Positions 33,267 through 43,055 are shown, counted from the stretch's first letter. The stretch: 64,000 bases of DNA from Streptomyces flaveus (GCF_014647675.1 NZ_BMPQ01000014.1:61974-125973); one strand, 5' to 3'. The notes: a model not told the origin generated them from the sequence alone. A program made the numbers and translations.

Positions 33267-33308
33267 GGTGGTTCCTCCCGTTCGGCCGGTGGGTCCGGCT
33301 CAAACGGG

Positions 33309-33339
33309 AGTCTTCAGCTTGAAGCGCACTTCAAGTCAA
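33309..33339 (-). promoter_or_regulatory. MerR-type promoter with 19-bp spacer and palindrome
   Basis: On the minus strand TTGACT (33339-33334) and AAGACT (33314-33309) are separated by exactly 19 bases. Within the spacer lies a perfect palindrome, CTTGAAG-CGCA-CTTCAAG (plus-strand 33318-33335). A long spacer holding a dyad is the hallmark of MerR-family activator promoters. It drives the aldo/keto reductase and overlaps the end of the Nudix gene. Confidence 0.75.
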
Positions 33340-34014
33340 GGGCTTTCGGGGCCGGTCGGCGAACGGCCCCTCCAGCGCCGCCCACTGCAGCAGCATGATC
33401 GTCTTCGCGTCGGCGATCTCCCCGGTCCGGATCATCTCCAGGGCCCGGTGGAAGGGCAGTTCGAGGATCTCGATGTCCTCGCCCTCCTCGTCCAGGCCGC
33501 CGCCCTCGTGGGTGTGGGTCGCGGGGCCGTAGGCGGCGGCGTAGAAGCTGACGCGTTCGGTGACCGAGCCAGGGCTCATGTAGACGTCGAAGACGTGCTG
33601 GACGTCGCCGATGGTGTGGCCGGTCTCCTCCACGACCTCGCGGCGTACGGCGATCTCGGGGTGCTCGTCATCGTCGTCGAGCAAGCCGCCCGGGGTTTCG
33701 GTCAGCATGCCGTCGGGGTGGCCGTTGACGTAGATCGGGAAGCGGAACTGGCGGGTGAGCAGGACGGTTTCGCGTTCGGAGTCGTAGAGGAGCATCGTGG
33801 CGCCGTTGCCGCGGTCGTGGGTCTCGCGCTCCTGGGTGGTCCAGGTGCCGTCGGCGTGCTGGAAGTCGAAGGTCGTGGTGCGTTCCACGTACCAGTGGCT
33901 GGACAGCAGTTTCACGTCCCGGACCTTGACGCGGGGATTGCCGGTGAGGTCGCGGCCGGTCCGGTCGAGTCCGGTGCGGCCGCGGCGGTCCGGGGTGTCG
34001 ATACCGGCGGTCAT
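33331..34014 (-). CDS. Nudix hydrolase, NudK/GDP-mannose pyrophosphatase-like
   Basis: A 227-residue Nudix hydrolase. The Nudix box reads GGLLDDDDEHPEIAVRREVV followed by EETG; the REVVEETG core that binds Mg2+ is intact, while the spacing before the first Glu is one residue longer than GX5E. Order and style (YERTTTFDFQ-like N-terminus, LLTRQFRFPIYVNGHPDG, VYMSPGSVTERV) match NudK-type enzymes acting on nucleoside diphosphate sugars. A long in-frame extension upstream of the chosen ATG has no conserved sequence. The last codons overlap the promoter of the aldo/keto reductase. Confidence 0.85.
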   Translation of the reverse strand: MTAGIDTPDRRGRTGLDRTGRDLTGNPRVKVRDVKLLSSHWYVERTTTFDFQHADGTWTTQERETHDRGNGATMLLYDSERETVLLTRQFRFPIYVNGHPDGMLTETPGGLLDDDDEHPEIAVRREVVEETGHTIGDVQHVFDVYMSPGSVTERVSFYAAAYGPATHTHEGGGLDEEGEDIEILELPFHRALEMIRTGEIADAKTIMLLQWAALEGPFADRPRKPLT

Positions 34015-34187
34015 CGGGCACCGTGCCTGGGGCGGAGAAGGACATGCGAGTTGGTCATGTCTGCTTTTATCACTCCTCCCGCCGTCGATGTGCGCACGGC
34101 CGGTGGACGGGACGGCCGGTGAACGGGACGGCCGTCCAGCCCACCGGCGACTCACCGCGACCGCGACCGGTCCCGCCACATCCCCGG

Positions 34188-35718
34188 TCAGAGGAAGCTG
34201 ACCCCCTGCGCCAGCGCGAGCTCAGTGGAGTAGTTGATCGTGTTCGTGGCTGACCGCATGTACGCCTTCCACGCATCGGACCCGGACTCGCGCCCGCCCC
34301 CGGTGTCCTTCTCGCCCCCGAACGCGCCCCCGATCTCCGCCCCAGAGGTCCCGATGTTGACGTTCGCGATACCGCAGTCGGACCCGGCAGCGGACAGAAA
34401 GATCTCGGCCTCCTGCTGGTCGCGGGTGAAGATGCTGGACGACAGCCCCTGGGGAACGTCGTTGTGGAGCGCGATCGCCTCGTCGAGGGTGTCGTACGTC
34501 ATGACGTACAGGATCGGGGCGAAGGTCTCCTCCCGTACGACGTCGGTCTGTTCGTCGACGCGGACCAGGACCGGCTCGGTGTATGCGGCCGAGGGCGCGG
34601 CCTCGGTCAGGCGCCGGTTGCCACCGGCCAGGATCTTGCCGCCCTGGGACTGGACGCGGGTGAGGGCGCCCGTCATGGCGTCGAGGGCCGTGGTGGTGAT
34701 GAGCGGGCCGACCAGGGGCGTTTCGTCGAAGGGGTCACCGATGGGGAGCCTGTGGTAGGCGGCGGTCAGGCGCTCGATGAGGGTGTCGGCTATGTCGCGG
34801 TGGACGATGAGGCGGCGCAGGGTCGTGCAGCGCTGGCCTGCGGTGCCTGCCGCGGCGAAGACGATGCCCTGGATGGCGAGGTCCAGGTCGGCGGACGGGG
34901 CGACGATCGTGGCGTTGTTGCCGCCGAGTTCCAGCAGGCTGCGGCCGAAGCGGGCGGCTACGCGGGGGCCGACCTCGCGGCCCATACGGGTGGAGCCGGT
35001 GGCGCTGACGAGGGCGATGCGGGAGTCGTCGACGAGCTGTTCGCCGACCGAGCGGTCACCGAGCAGGAGGCGGTGTACGTCGCGGGGGGGCGCCGACCTC
35101 GTCGGCGGCCCGGGCGAGCAGGTGGTCGCAGGCCAGGGAGATCAGCGGGGTGAGTTCCGAGGGCTTCCAGATCACGGTATCGCCGCAGACCAGGGCGACC
35201 GCGGTGTTCCAGGACCACACGGCGGCGGGGAAGTTGAAGGCGGAGATGACGCCGACCACGCCTAGGGGGTGCCAGGTCTCGGCCAGACGGTGGCCGGGGC
35301 GTTCGGAGGCGATCGTGCGGCCGTACAGCTGGCGGGACAGACCGACCGCGAAGTCGCAGATGTCGATCATTTCCTGGATCTCGCCGAGCGCCTCGGAGCG
35401 GATCTTGCCCGCCTCGATGGTGACGAGGTCGGCCAGGTCGCTCTTGTGCTCGCGCAGCAACTCGCCCAGGCGGCGGACGAGTTCACCGCGGCGCGGGGCC
35501 GGTGTGGTGCGCCAGGTCAGGAAGGCCGTACGACTTGCCGCTATCGCCTCTTCGGTGTCGGCTTCGGTGGCAGCCGTCAGCCCGAAGAGGTTCTCGCCGG
35601 TGATGGGCGTACGGGCCTGGAAGTCGCCGCTCTCGGGCACGGCGACCCCGATGTGTCCCAGAGCCGTACGGGCGCGGGCGCGCAGGTCGTCCGTGGTGGG
35701 CAGAGTGGCGCTGGTCAT
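34188..35718 (-). pseudogene. aldehyde dehydrogenase (Pcd/AmaB, ALDH7 type), frameshifted
   Basis: Two overlapping frames together make one complete ALDH7-type enzyme of about 509 residues: piperideine-6-carboxylate / 2-aminoadipate semialdehyde dehydrogenase. The first frame (from ATG 35718) runs through GVISAFNFPAAVWSWNTAV and IWKPSELTPL to VGAPPRR. The second continues RDVHRLLLGDRSVGEQ, then LELGGNNATIV and the catalytic Cys in AGQRCTTLR. The break falls in a run of seven G (35084-35090); six would restore the frame exactly. It is either a true inactivating slip or a base-calling error. It is coupled to HglS (ATGA overlap), which makes the substrate's later product. Confidence 0.88.
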
Positions 35719-37124
35719 GATGCTCCTGTCGGAAGAGGGGGGTTGAGGCCGAGCTGCTCGCTGACCTGCGCCAGGGAGGCGTTCTGCTGCTGGGCGTAGA
35801 GCGCGTACGGATCCAGTACGTCGCGGCCTACGGCGCCTGAGAGCCAGGCGGCGTCGTACGCGGTGCCCTCCTGGTCGTTGTCGCGGGTGCCCTCGCCGCT
35901 GAGGTTGGACTGGAAGATGCCGGCGGCGGAGCGGGGCAGGAAGTCCTCGTAGACGATGGGCTCGGCGTGCACCCAGCCTTGCTGCACCAACTCGCTGACG
36001 GTGGCGGGCGGCCCGCTGCCGTCGCGGGGCCGGTCGTCGGCCGGCCGGTAGGTGAAGTAGGCCAACCCCTCGGCGGCGAGCTCCTGTTCGCTGCCGGGCA
36101 TGTGGCGCTCCCACAGGGCGCGGGCGATGTCGCCGCGGGCTTCGGCGGGGCTGCGGGACGCCTGCTCGTCGAGGTGGCCGAGGAGTTCGTCGTAGAGGGC
36201 GCGGCCTTCGCGGGTGAGGGCGATGCCGCGGGCTTCGACCTCGCCGAAGCGGACCCGGAGGGCGCCGCTGGTGATGGCCCCGTCGGGAGTGCGCATCGCG
36301 CGGGGTTCGGCGAGGGCCCGGAAGGAGGTCTGGCGCAGCAGGACGTCGGGGCCCTTCCAGGCGGGCGGGCCCTGGATGGTGTCGATCATCTCGATGCCGC
36401 GGTCGGTCATACGGCGGTAGAGCTCGTCGATGTCGAGGACGCGCGGGGTGAGGTGGTTGATGTGGGTGCTGCGTACGCCACCGATGTCCGCGGCGACGGC
36501 GGAGATCCGCTCCAGAGTCTCGTACCACGCCCTGTCCACCGGCTCGGGCGACAACTCGAAGGCTCGCACGGCGAGTTGGAGGAACCGCTCGGCGTCGTCC
36601 TCGGGCAGTTCGCGCTCGGCCGCCGCGCGGTCGGCCAGGGTGAGCAGCTCCGGTGGGAACAGTTCGCGGCGGGCGAGAAAGGCTTCCAGGCGTGCGCGCA
36701 GGTCGGCGTCGAAGAAGCGGGGGTCGGCCGGGGTGAGCATGGAGGTGAACACCCGGAAGGGGTTACGCGCCAGCTCCTCACCGTCGACCGGCCGGAAGGC
36801 GGTGGAGATGACGGGTACGGCGCTGGCGGCGGCCTCGCGCAGATCGTAGAAGCCGACGGGGTGCATGCCCAAGGCGCCGAAGATACGGGCGACTTGCTGC
36901 AGTTCCTGCGGCGTCCCGACCCTGATGGCGCCGTGCCGCTCCGCGGTCACCCGGCTGATGGAGCCCAGGCGTTCGGCGTCGGCTCCCTGTTCGCGCAGGA
37001 CGTCCTCGTTCACCTCGCGCGAGACGTCCACGAGCGTGGTGTAGGCGGGAACCTCCTGGCCGTACATCTCCGAGAGCCGCGCCGCGAACGCGGCTCGCAA
37101 CTGCCACTGACTGGTCGTTGACAT
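35715..37124 (-). CDS. hglS: 2-oxoadipate dioxygenase/decarboxylase (DUF1338, HglS)
   Basis: A 469-residue DUF1338/YdcJ-type protein. In Pseudomonas putida this family (HglS) uses Fe(II) and O2 to turn 2-oxoadipate into D-2-hydroxyglutarate in D-lysine catabolism. The conserved core THINHLTPRVLDIDELYRRM holds a metal His, and the N-terminal QLRAAFAARLSEMYGQEVP and the KGPDVLLRQTSFRALAEPR substrate region are intact. Length is normal. It lies between the FAD oxidase and the aldehyde dehydrogenase in one operon, so the chain aminoadipate semialdehyde to 2-aminoadipate to 2-oxoadipate to D-2-hydroxyglutarate is nearly complete here; the transaminase is not in the window. Confidence 0.9.
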   Translation of the reverse strand: MSTTSQWQLRAAFAARLSEMYGQEVPAYTTLVDVSREVNEDVLREQGADAERLGSISRVTAERHGAIRVGTPQELQQVARIFGALGMHPVGFYDLREAAASAVPVISTAFRPVDGEELARNPFRVFTSMLTPADPRFFDADLRARLEAFLARRELFPPELLTLADRAAAERELPEDDAERFLQLAVRAFELSPEPVDRAWYETLERISAVAADIGGVRSTHINHLTPRVLDIDELYRRMTDRGIEMIDTIQGPPAWKGPDVLLRQTSFRALAEPRAMRTPDGAITSGALRVRFGEVEARGIALTREGRALYDELLGHLDEQASRSPAEARGDIARALWERHMPGSEQELAAEGLAYFTYRPADDRPRDGSGPPATVSELVQQGWVHAEPIVYEDFLPRSAAGIFQSNLSGEGTRDNDQEGTAYDAAWLSGAVGRDVLDPYALYAQQQNASLAQVSEQLGLNPPLPTGAS

Positions 37125-37146
37125 GCTTCAGCCTTTCGATCGCGGG

Positions 37147-38319
37147 TCACACCACGTGGGCTTCGGGGCGGATCTCGGCGCCGTGGCGGAACCGGTCGGC
37201 GCTGAGCGGGGAGATGTCGGTGAACGGCTCGCGTTCCAGGTACAGGTCGCGCACGACCTCGCCGACCGCGGGCGCCTGGAGGAAGCCGTGGCCCGAAAAC
37301 CCGGCTGCGTAGAGGAAGTTGGGCAGTTCGCGGGAGCGGCCGATCAGCGCGTTGTGGTCCGGTGTGATCTCGTACAGGCCCGCCCAGCCGTCGACGGTCC
37401 TCATGTCGGCCAGTGCGGGGGCCCGGTCGCGGGCGACGGTGCGGAACAGTTCAAGCCACCCCGGGGTCCAGGTGGTGTCGAAGCCGTCCTGCTCGTCGGG
37501 GTCGGCAAGACCGAACAGCAGCCCGTCGTCGCTGTTGTGGAAGTAGGCCGACGACGAGAAGTCGATGGTGAACGGGATGCGCGGTGCGGGCGGCGTGAGC
37601 GGCGCGGTGAACGCCAGCTGCCGTCGCACGGGCCGGACCGGAAGGTTGACGCCGACCATGGCGCCGATCTGTGCCGACCAGGCTCCTGCCGCGCAGATCA
37701 CGGAGCCGCAAGCGATGCGGCCCTGGCTGGTGCGTACCCCGACGATCCGGTCCCCCGCCGTGTCGATGCCGGTGACCGCGGTGTGCGCGGCGATGGTGAC
37801 GCCGGACCGAGCCGCGGCCTGCGCGTACCCGTCGACGACCAGTGAGGGGCGGCAGTGCCCGTCGGCGGGCGAGTACGCGGCGGCCACCAGGCCGTCGGTG
37901 CTGATGTAGGGACACAGACGCTGCGCCTCGTCGGGTCCGATCATGCGGCTCGGCACGTCCAGGCTGTTCTGGATGGCGACGCTGGTCTCGAAGTCGCGGG
38001 CCTGCTGCTCGCTGGTGAGCAGGAAGAGATAGCCGACGGTGTCGAGCTTGATGTCGGCGCCGGGACGGTGGGGGAATTCCTGGTAGGCGCGCAGACTGCG
38101 GTTGCCCAGTTCGATGTTGAGGGGGTCGGAGAACTGGGCGCGTACGCCGCCGATCGGCTTGCCCGAGCTACCGCGGCCGAGGTCGTCGCGTTCGACGACG
38201 ACGATGTTGTGCACGCCGGCCTCGGCGAGGTGGAACGCGATGCTCGCACCCATCACGCCGCCACCGATGATCACCACATCGGCGGAGGTCGGAACGGTGC
38301 GGAAGGCGGAGGAGGACAA
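37147..38319 (-). CDS. FAD-dependent amine oxidase (pipecolate/DAO-like)
   Basis: A 390-residue member of the D-amino-acid-oxidase (DAO) superfamily. The Rossmann loop is VVIIGGGVMGASIAFHLAEA followed by VVERDDLGRGSSGK; the C-terminal FAD-binding GFSGHGFLQAPAVGE is present. In lysine catabolism an enzyme of this type (AmaA) oxidises L-pipecolate to piperideine-6-carboxylate, the substrate of the neighbouring aldehyde dehydrogenase; that specific role is inferred from the neighbours. No ATG or GTG sits near the expected N-terminus. I use the TTG at 38319, nine bases after GGGAG. Confidence 0.78.
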   Translation of the reverse strand: MSSSAFRTVPTSADVVIIGGGVMGASIAFHLAEAGVHNIVVVERDDLGRGSSGKPIGGVRAQFSDPLNIELGNRSLRAYQEFPHRPGADIKLDTVGYLFLLTSEQQARDFETSVAIQNSLDVPSRMIGPDEAQRLCPYISTDGLVAAAYSPADGHCRPSLVVDGYAQAAARSGVTIAAHTAVTGIDTAGDRIVGVRTSQGRIACGSVICAAGAWSAQIGAMVGVNLPVRPVRRQLAFTAPLTPPAPRIPFTIDFSSSAYFHNSDDGLLFGLADPDEQDGFDTTWTPGWLELFRTVARDRAPALADMRTVDGWAGLYEITPDHNALIGRSRELPNFLYAAGFSGHGFLQAPAVGEVVRDLYLEREPFTDISPLSADRFRHGAEIRPEAHVV

Positions 38320-38494
38320 CGGGCCACACTCCCATCTATGGGCCGCACGGCGGACGCGGACGGGTCCGCCCCGTCGGCGGCGGGGTTGTCGATACGGGGG
38401 CACGCTGCTGGGTCTTGTGCGGCGGGCAGGTGTACGCAGATCGTGACGGGGGCGAAGTCGAGCGTGACCATCTGAGCATGAGGGAGCTACGGCA

Positions 38495-41392
38495 GTGACG
38501 GCTACAGTGCAGGGCCCGGAACGTCTCGACGCGGCGGCCGTGACCGAGGCGCTCGCCCAGGGCGACTGCGGCGAGGTGCAGGGGGATGCCGGACGCCGGG
38601 CACAGTACTCGGCCGACGCCTCCAACTACCGCCGGATTCCGCTGGCCGTGGTCTTCCCCAGCGAGCGTCGGCATGTGCTCAACGCGCTGGCGGTGTGCCG
38701 CCGTCTGGGCGTGCCGATCACCTCGCGCGGCGGGGGCACCAGCACCTCGGGGCAGGCCGTCGGCTCCGGCGTGGTGCTGGACTTCTCCCGCTACTTCAAC
38801 CGTCTGCTCGTGATGGATCCCGTCGCGTGTACGGCGACGGTGCAGCCCGGCATCGTTCTGGACGAGTTGCAACGGGCCGCCGGCGAACACGGTCTGCTCT
38901 TCGGCGCGGATCCCTCGACCCACAGCCGCTGCACGCTCGGCGGCATGATCGGCAACAACGCGTGCGGCTCGCACTCCGTCGCCTGGGGGCGCACTGCGGA
39001 GAACGTACTGGAACTCGAGGTGGTCACCTACCGTGGGACCGTCCTGTGCCTCGGCGAGATGACCCAATCCGAGATCGAGGAAGCCGTCGCCGCCGGGGGC
39101 GAACGCGGCCGGCTCATCGCGTCCCTGCACCGGCTGGCCGAGCGCAACCTGGCAACGTTGCGCACCGAGTTGGGCCGGTTCCCCCGGCAGGTCTCGGGTT
39201 ACGCGCTCGAACACCTGCTGCCGGAGCGGCGGTTCAACCTCGCCCGCGCCCTGGTCGGCAGCGAAGGCACGTTGGCCGTCATCCTCTCCGCCACCGTCCG
39301 CCTCGTAACTCCGCCTCCCGCCCGAGCCCTTGTCGTACTCGGCTACCAGGACGCCTGCGCCGCGGCTGACGCCGTACCCGCCCTCCTCAAGCACCAGCTG
39401 CTGGCGCTGGAAGGGCTCGACCAAGCCCTGACCGACATCGTCACCCGCGCCGAGACCCGCCAGACGGTCGACACCCTGCCGCGCGCACAGGCGTGGCTGT
39501 TCGCCGAGTTCGGCGGGCAGGAGGACGAACTCCCCCAGCTGGCCGAGGAGTTCACCGCGACAGCCGGCCGGACCGCGGGGTTCACCGGCCACGAGGTCGT
39601 CACCGATCCCGTACGCGCCCGGCAACTGTGGCGGATCCGGGAAGACGGAGCCGGTCTGGCCACACGTACCCCCGACGGGGCAGAAGCCTGGCCCGGCTGG
39701 GAGGACGCCGCCGTACCACCCGGCCAACTCGGCTCCTACCTAAGGCAGTTCACCGAACTGCTCAGCCGCCACGAACTCCGGGGCCCCGTGTACGGGCACT
39801 TCGGCGAGGGCTGCCTGCACGTACGCATCGACTTCGACTTCACCACCGAGCACGGCACCGCCGTCTTCCGCGCCTTCCTCACCGAGGCCGCCGAACTCGT
39901 CGCCGCCCACGGCGGCTCCCTCTCGGGTGAACACGGCGACGGCCAGGCACGTTCCGAGCTGCTGCCGTTGATGTACGGTCCCGAAGTCATCGCCTTGTTC
40001 GAGCAGTTCAAGGGCGTCTGGGATCCCGACAACGGCCTGAACCCCGGAATGATCGTCGAACCGCTGCCCCTCGACTCCAACCTCCGGGTCAGCCCGCACC
40101 GCACCCCGCTGCCCCTGACCACCGTCCTCCCCTTCCACGCCGACGACGGCGACTTCGCCAAGGCCACCCGCCGCTGCGTGGGTGTCGGAAAGTGCCGCAG
40201 CACCACCCCGCGCGGCGATGTCATGTGCCCCAGCTACCGCGTCACCCTCGACGAGAAGGACTCCACCCGGGGCCGGGCCCGCCTGCTGTACGAGATGACC
40301 CAGGGCGAGGTCATCACGGACGGCTGGCGGTCCGCCGAGGTGCGCGACGCGCTCGACCTGTGTCTGTCGTGCAAGGGCTGCAGCGTCGACTGCCCGGTGG
40401 AGGTCGACATGGCCACGTACAAGTCCGAATTCCTGCACCACCACTACCGACGACGCCTGCGGCCCGCCTCCCACTACTCCATGGGCTGGCTGCCCCTGCT
40501 GTCCCGTCTGGCCGCTCGTATGCCCCGGCTGGTCAACGGGCTCACCGCGTCCCGCCTCGCACCGGTCGTCAAGCGGCTGGGCGGTATCGCCGCCGAACGC
40601 GATGTGCCCCGCTTCGCCGAACGGACCTTCCTGACCTGGTTCCGTACGCGCCCTCCCGAAGGCGACGGACACCGCGGTCCAGTCATGCTCTGGGTGGACT
40701 CCTTCAACAACCACTTCACGCCCGAAGTCCTCAAGGCCGGCGTGGCGGTTCTGGAACACGCCGGTTACCGGGTCCAGGTCCCGGACGGCACCCAGTGCTG
40801 CGGGCTGACCTGGATCACCACCGGCCAACTGGGCATGGCCCGCCGTATCGCCCGCCGCACCGCCACCGCTCTCTCCCCTGCGACACGCGAGGGCATGCCG
40901 GTCGTAGGCCTGGAGCCGAGCTGTACCGCGGCGTTGCGGACCGACCTGCCCGAACTCCTCGACGGCGATCCCGACGCGCGGGCTCTCGCCCGGTCCACCC
41001 GGACCCTCGCCGAACTCCTCCTCCACCACACCACGGGCTGGCAGCCCCCACGGATCGACGCCGGCTCCATCAGCCAGACCCACTGTCACCAGCACGCCAC
41101 CAGCGGCTTCAGCGCAGACAGCGCACTGCTGGAGGCCATGGGCGTCGACAACAGCGTGCTGAACTCCGGCTGTTGTGGACTGGCGGGCAACTTCGGCTTC
41201 GAACGCGGTCATTACGACGTGTCCGTGGCGGCCGGTGAGCAGGTCCTGCTCCCGGCGGTACGCGCGGCCGACCCGGACACCGTCGTCTTGGCCGACGGCT
41301 TCAGCTGCCGTACGCAGATCGCCCAGCAGACCGAGCGCAGCAGTACTCACCTCGCCCAGTTGATCGCCCGTGCCCTGCGCACGCAGCGTTAG
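38495..41392 (+). CDS. FAD/Fe-S D-2-hydroxyglutarate dehydrogenase (YdiJ-like)
   Basis: A 965-residue fusion of an FAD-linked oxidase and an Fe-S/heterodisulfide-type module. Residues about 40-230 are the PCMH FAD domain (SRGGGTSTSGQAVGSGV, GGMIGNNACGSHSVAWG). The FAD oxidase C-terminal domain follows (YGHFGEGCLHVRIDFD). 4Fe-4S cysteines lie near residue 560 (CVGVGKC...CPSY) and 623 (CLSCKGCSVDCP). Two CCG domains end the protein (CCGLTW, CCGLAGNFGFERGHYD). Enzymes of this layout oxidise D-2-hydroxyglutarate to 2-oxoglutarate with the respiratory chain as electron sink. It is divergent from the HglS operon, which produces that substrate. GTG start after GAGGGAGC. Confidence 0.9.
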   Translation: MTATVQGPERLDAAAVTEALAQGDCGEVQGDAGRRAQYSADASNYRRIPLAVVFPSERRHVLNALAVCRRLGVPITSRGGGTSTSGQAVGSGVVLDFSRYFNRLLVMDPVACTATVQPGIVLDELQRAAGEHGLLFGADPSTHSRCTLGGMIGNNACGSHSVAWGRTAENVLELEVVTYRGTVLCLGEMTQSEIEEAVAAGGERGRLIASLHRLAERNLATLRTELGRFPRQVSGYALEHLLPERRFNLARALVGSEGTLAVILSATVRLVTPPPARALVVLGYQDACAAADAVPALLKHQLLALEGLDQALTDIVTRAETRQTVDTLPRAQAWLFAEFGGQEDELPQLAEEFTATAGRTAGFTGHEVVTDPVRARQLWRIREDGAGLATRTPDGAEAWPGWEDAAVPPGQLGSYLRQFTELLSRHELRGPVYGHFGEGCLHVRIDFDFTTEHGTAVFRAFLTEAAELVAAHGGSLSGEHGDGQARSELLPLMYGPEVIALFEQFKGVWDPDNGLNPGMIVEPLPLDSNLRVSPHRTPLPLTTVLPFHADDGDFAKATRRCVGVGKCRSTTPRGDVMCPSYRVTLDEKDSTRGRARLLYEMTQGEVITDGWRSAEVRDALDLCLSCKGCSVDCPVEVDMATYKSEFLHHHYRRRLRPASHYSMGWLPLLSRLAARMPRLVNGLTASRLAPVVKRLGGIAAERDVPRFAERTFLTWFRTRPPEGDGHRGPVMLWVDSFNNHFTPEVLKAGVAVLEHAGYRVQVPDGTQCCGLTWITTGQLGMARRIARRTATALSPATREGMPVVGLEPSCTAALRTDLPELLDGDPDARALARSTRTLAELLLHHTTGWQPPRIDAGSISQTHCHQHATSGFSADSALLEAMGVDNSVLNSGCCGLAGNFGFERGHYDVSVAAGEQVLLPAVRAADPDTVVLADGFSCRTQIAQQTERSSTHLAQLIARALRTQR

Positions 41393-41575
41393 GTCGCCTC
41401 TCACCAGACAAGGAACCCGCAGGAAGCCGGGCGTCGCGCCACCACTCCGCACGTCGCCGGGCGCGGGCCGGCAGAGGAACGCGTCCGCGCCGCCATGCGG
41501 AGCAAAGGGCGCCTTCCTTCCTGAGAGCCCGTGACGGCATGAGGGGGAGGCGAAGGTCTCATACACGGCGGTCTC
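41393..41575. other. intergenic region, nothing recognised
   Basis: This stretch follows the dehydrogenase stop and precedes the operator at 41576. I see no gene, strong terminator or repeat in it. Confidence 0.3.
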
Positions 41576-41590
41576 ATCCATGGCATGGAT
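41576..41590. promoter_or_regulatory. LysR-type operator ahead of the MFS gene
   Basis: ATCCATGGCATGGAT has 7-bp perfect arms around one central base. The identical 15-mer recurs at 44170-44184 beside the lysR gene. It lies about 185 bases upstream of the transporter start. A regulator binding both would unite transporter and enzymes in one regulon. Confidence 0.72.
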
Positions 41591-41774
41591 GACCCGGATA
41601 CGGGATTCGGATCGCGCGGAGGATAGCGGCGGGGTTCCGTACAGCCCATAGTCGTGCCCACCGCACGCCGCTGTCCGGATCAGCACCGGGTGTGTGGCCC
41701 TTCCCCGCATGCCGTGCGCCGTCGTCGGCGCCCGTGACGGCATGCCCGCTCCCGTACACAGCCCTGGAGTCGCC

Positions 41775-43040
41775 ATGCCCGGTTCCGTGCCCCCGTCCCC
41801 CACCGCGGTGGTTGACCCCGCTCCGTCACCCGTCGCCACCTCGGGCCCGGCTCATCTGCTGCGCCTGACCTTGCTGATGGCGGGCAGCTGTCTGCCGGTC
41901 CTGGGTGCGGTGCTGATCGCCCCGGTGCTGCCGAGGATGCAGGACCACTTCGCCTCGACGCCGGGGGCGAAGGCGCTGGTGCCCCTCGCGCTGACCGTTC
42001 CGGCGCTGTCGCTGGCACTGCTGGCCCTGTTCGCCGGGGTGATCGTGGACCGGCTCGGCCGCAAGCGCCTGCTGATCGTGGCGACCGTCCTGTACGCCGT
42101 GTTCGGAACGGCGCCGCTCTGGCTGGACTCGCTGGGCGCGATCATCGCCAGCCGCGCCCTGGTCGGTGTCGCCGAGGCCGCCATCATGACCTGCTGCACC
42201 ACACTGATCGGCGACTACTACAGCGGCCAGCAGCGGGTGAAGTACCTGGCGCTGCAGGCCGTGTGTACCTCCGCGTCGGCCACCGCCTTCTTCGTGGTCG
42301 GCGGCGCCGTCGGCGCGGCGGGCTGGCGCGTGCCCTTCTGGATCTACGCCGTGAGCCTGATGATCGCCCCGCTGATGATTGCCGCTCTGCCCAACCCGGC
42401 GGCCCGCGCGGCCACCCACGAGGCCCCGGCCGTGGCCATGACCGGTCGTCCGTTCCCCTGGCGGCCGCTGGCGGGGATCTGCGCCCTCACCTTCTTCGGA
42501 GCGATGGTCTTCTACACGGTCCCGGTGGAGATGGCGTACCTGCTCGACGACCTCGGTGTGGAGGACCCCGGCGTCATCGGTCTGGCCACGGCGATCGCGA
42601 GTGCCGCCACCGTGGCCGGAGCGCTCCTGTTCGCCCGGCTGAAGCGCTCCCCGGACGTGACGCTGCCCGCGGTCTTCGCGGTCTGTGGCGTCGGTTTCGG
42701 GGTGATGTTCCTCGCCGGCAGCGCCCCCCTGCTGGTCGTCGGGGCGGTGGTCAACTGCCTGGGCACGGGCATGCTGCTGCCCGCCCTCCTCACCAGCGCC
42801 ATGTCCCGCCTGGCGTTCGAGGACCGCGGCCGCGGTACGGGGCTGTGGACGTCGGCCTTCTTCGGCGGTGCGTTCGTCTGCCCGCTGGTACTGCTCGCCC
42901 TGGAGCCGGCGGTCGGCGGTCTCGCGGGTGCGGTGGGCCTGCTCGGTGCGGCTGCCGCGGTGGTCGCGACGGGGCTGTGGGGTGCCCTGCGCCGCGCGGG
43001 CGCCGCGCATCCCCGGCCGCTGCCGAAGCAGCCGGCCTGA
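41775..43040 (+). CDS. MFS transporter
   Basis: A 421-residue major facilitator with about 12 hydrophobic spans. The family signature between spans 2 and 3 is present as GVIVDRLGRKRLL, and span 1 begins LLMAGSCLPVLGAVLIAPVL. It most resembles the DHA1-like drug/aromatic-acid group. The shared palindrome and LysR neighbour make uptake of the aromatic substrate of the adjacent enzymes (or export of a toxic intermediate) the likely job. ATG at 41775 follows CTGGAG; the in-frame extension to 41694 is not supported. Confidence 0.86.
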   Translation: MPGSVPPSPTAVVDPAPSPVATSGPAHLLRLTLLMAGSCLPVLGAVLIAPVLPRMQDHFASTPGAKALVPLALTVPALSLALLALFAGVIVDRLGRKRLLIVATVLYAVFGTAPLWLDSLGAIIASRALVGVAEAAIMTCCTTLIGDYYSGQQRVKYLALQAVCTSASATAFFVVGGAVGAAGWRVPFWIYAVSLMIAPLMIAALPNPAARAATHEAPAVAMTGRPFPWRPLAGICALTFFGAMVFYTVPVEMAYLLDDLGVEDPGVIGLATAIASAATVAGALLFARLKRSPDVTLPAVFAVCGVGFGVMFLAGSAPLLVVGAVVNCLGTGMLLPALLTSAMSRLAFEDRGRGTGLWTSAFFGGAFVCPLVLLALEPAVGGLAGAVGLLGAAAAVVATGLWGALRRAGAAHPRPLPKQPA

Positions 43041-43055
43041 GGCCGCGGAGCCGGC

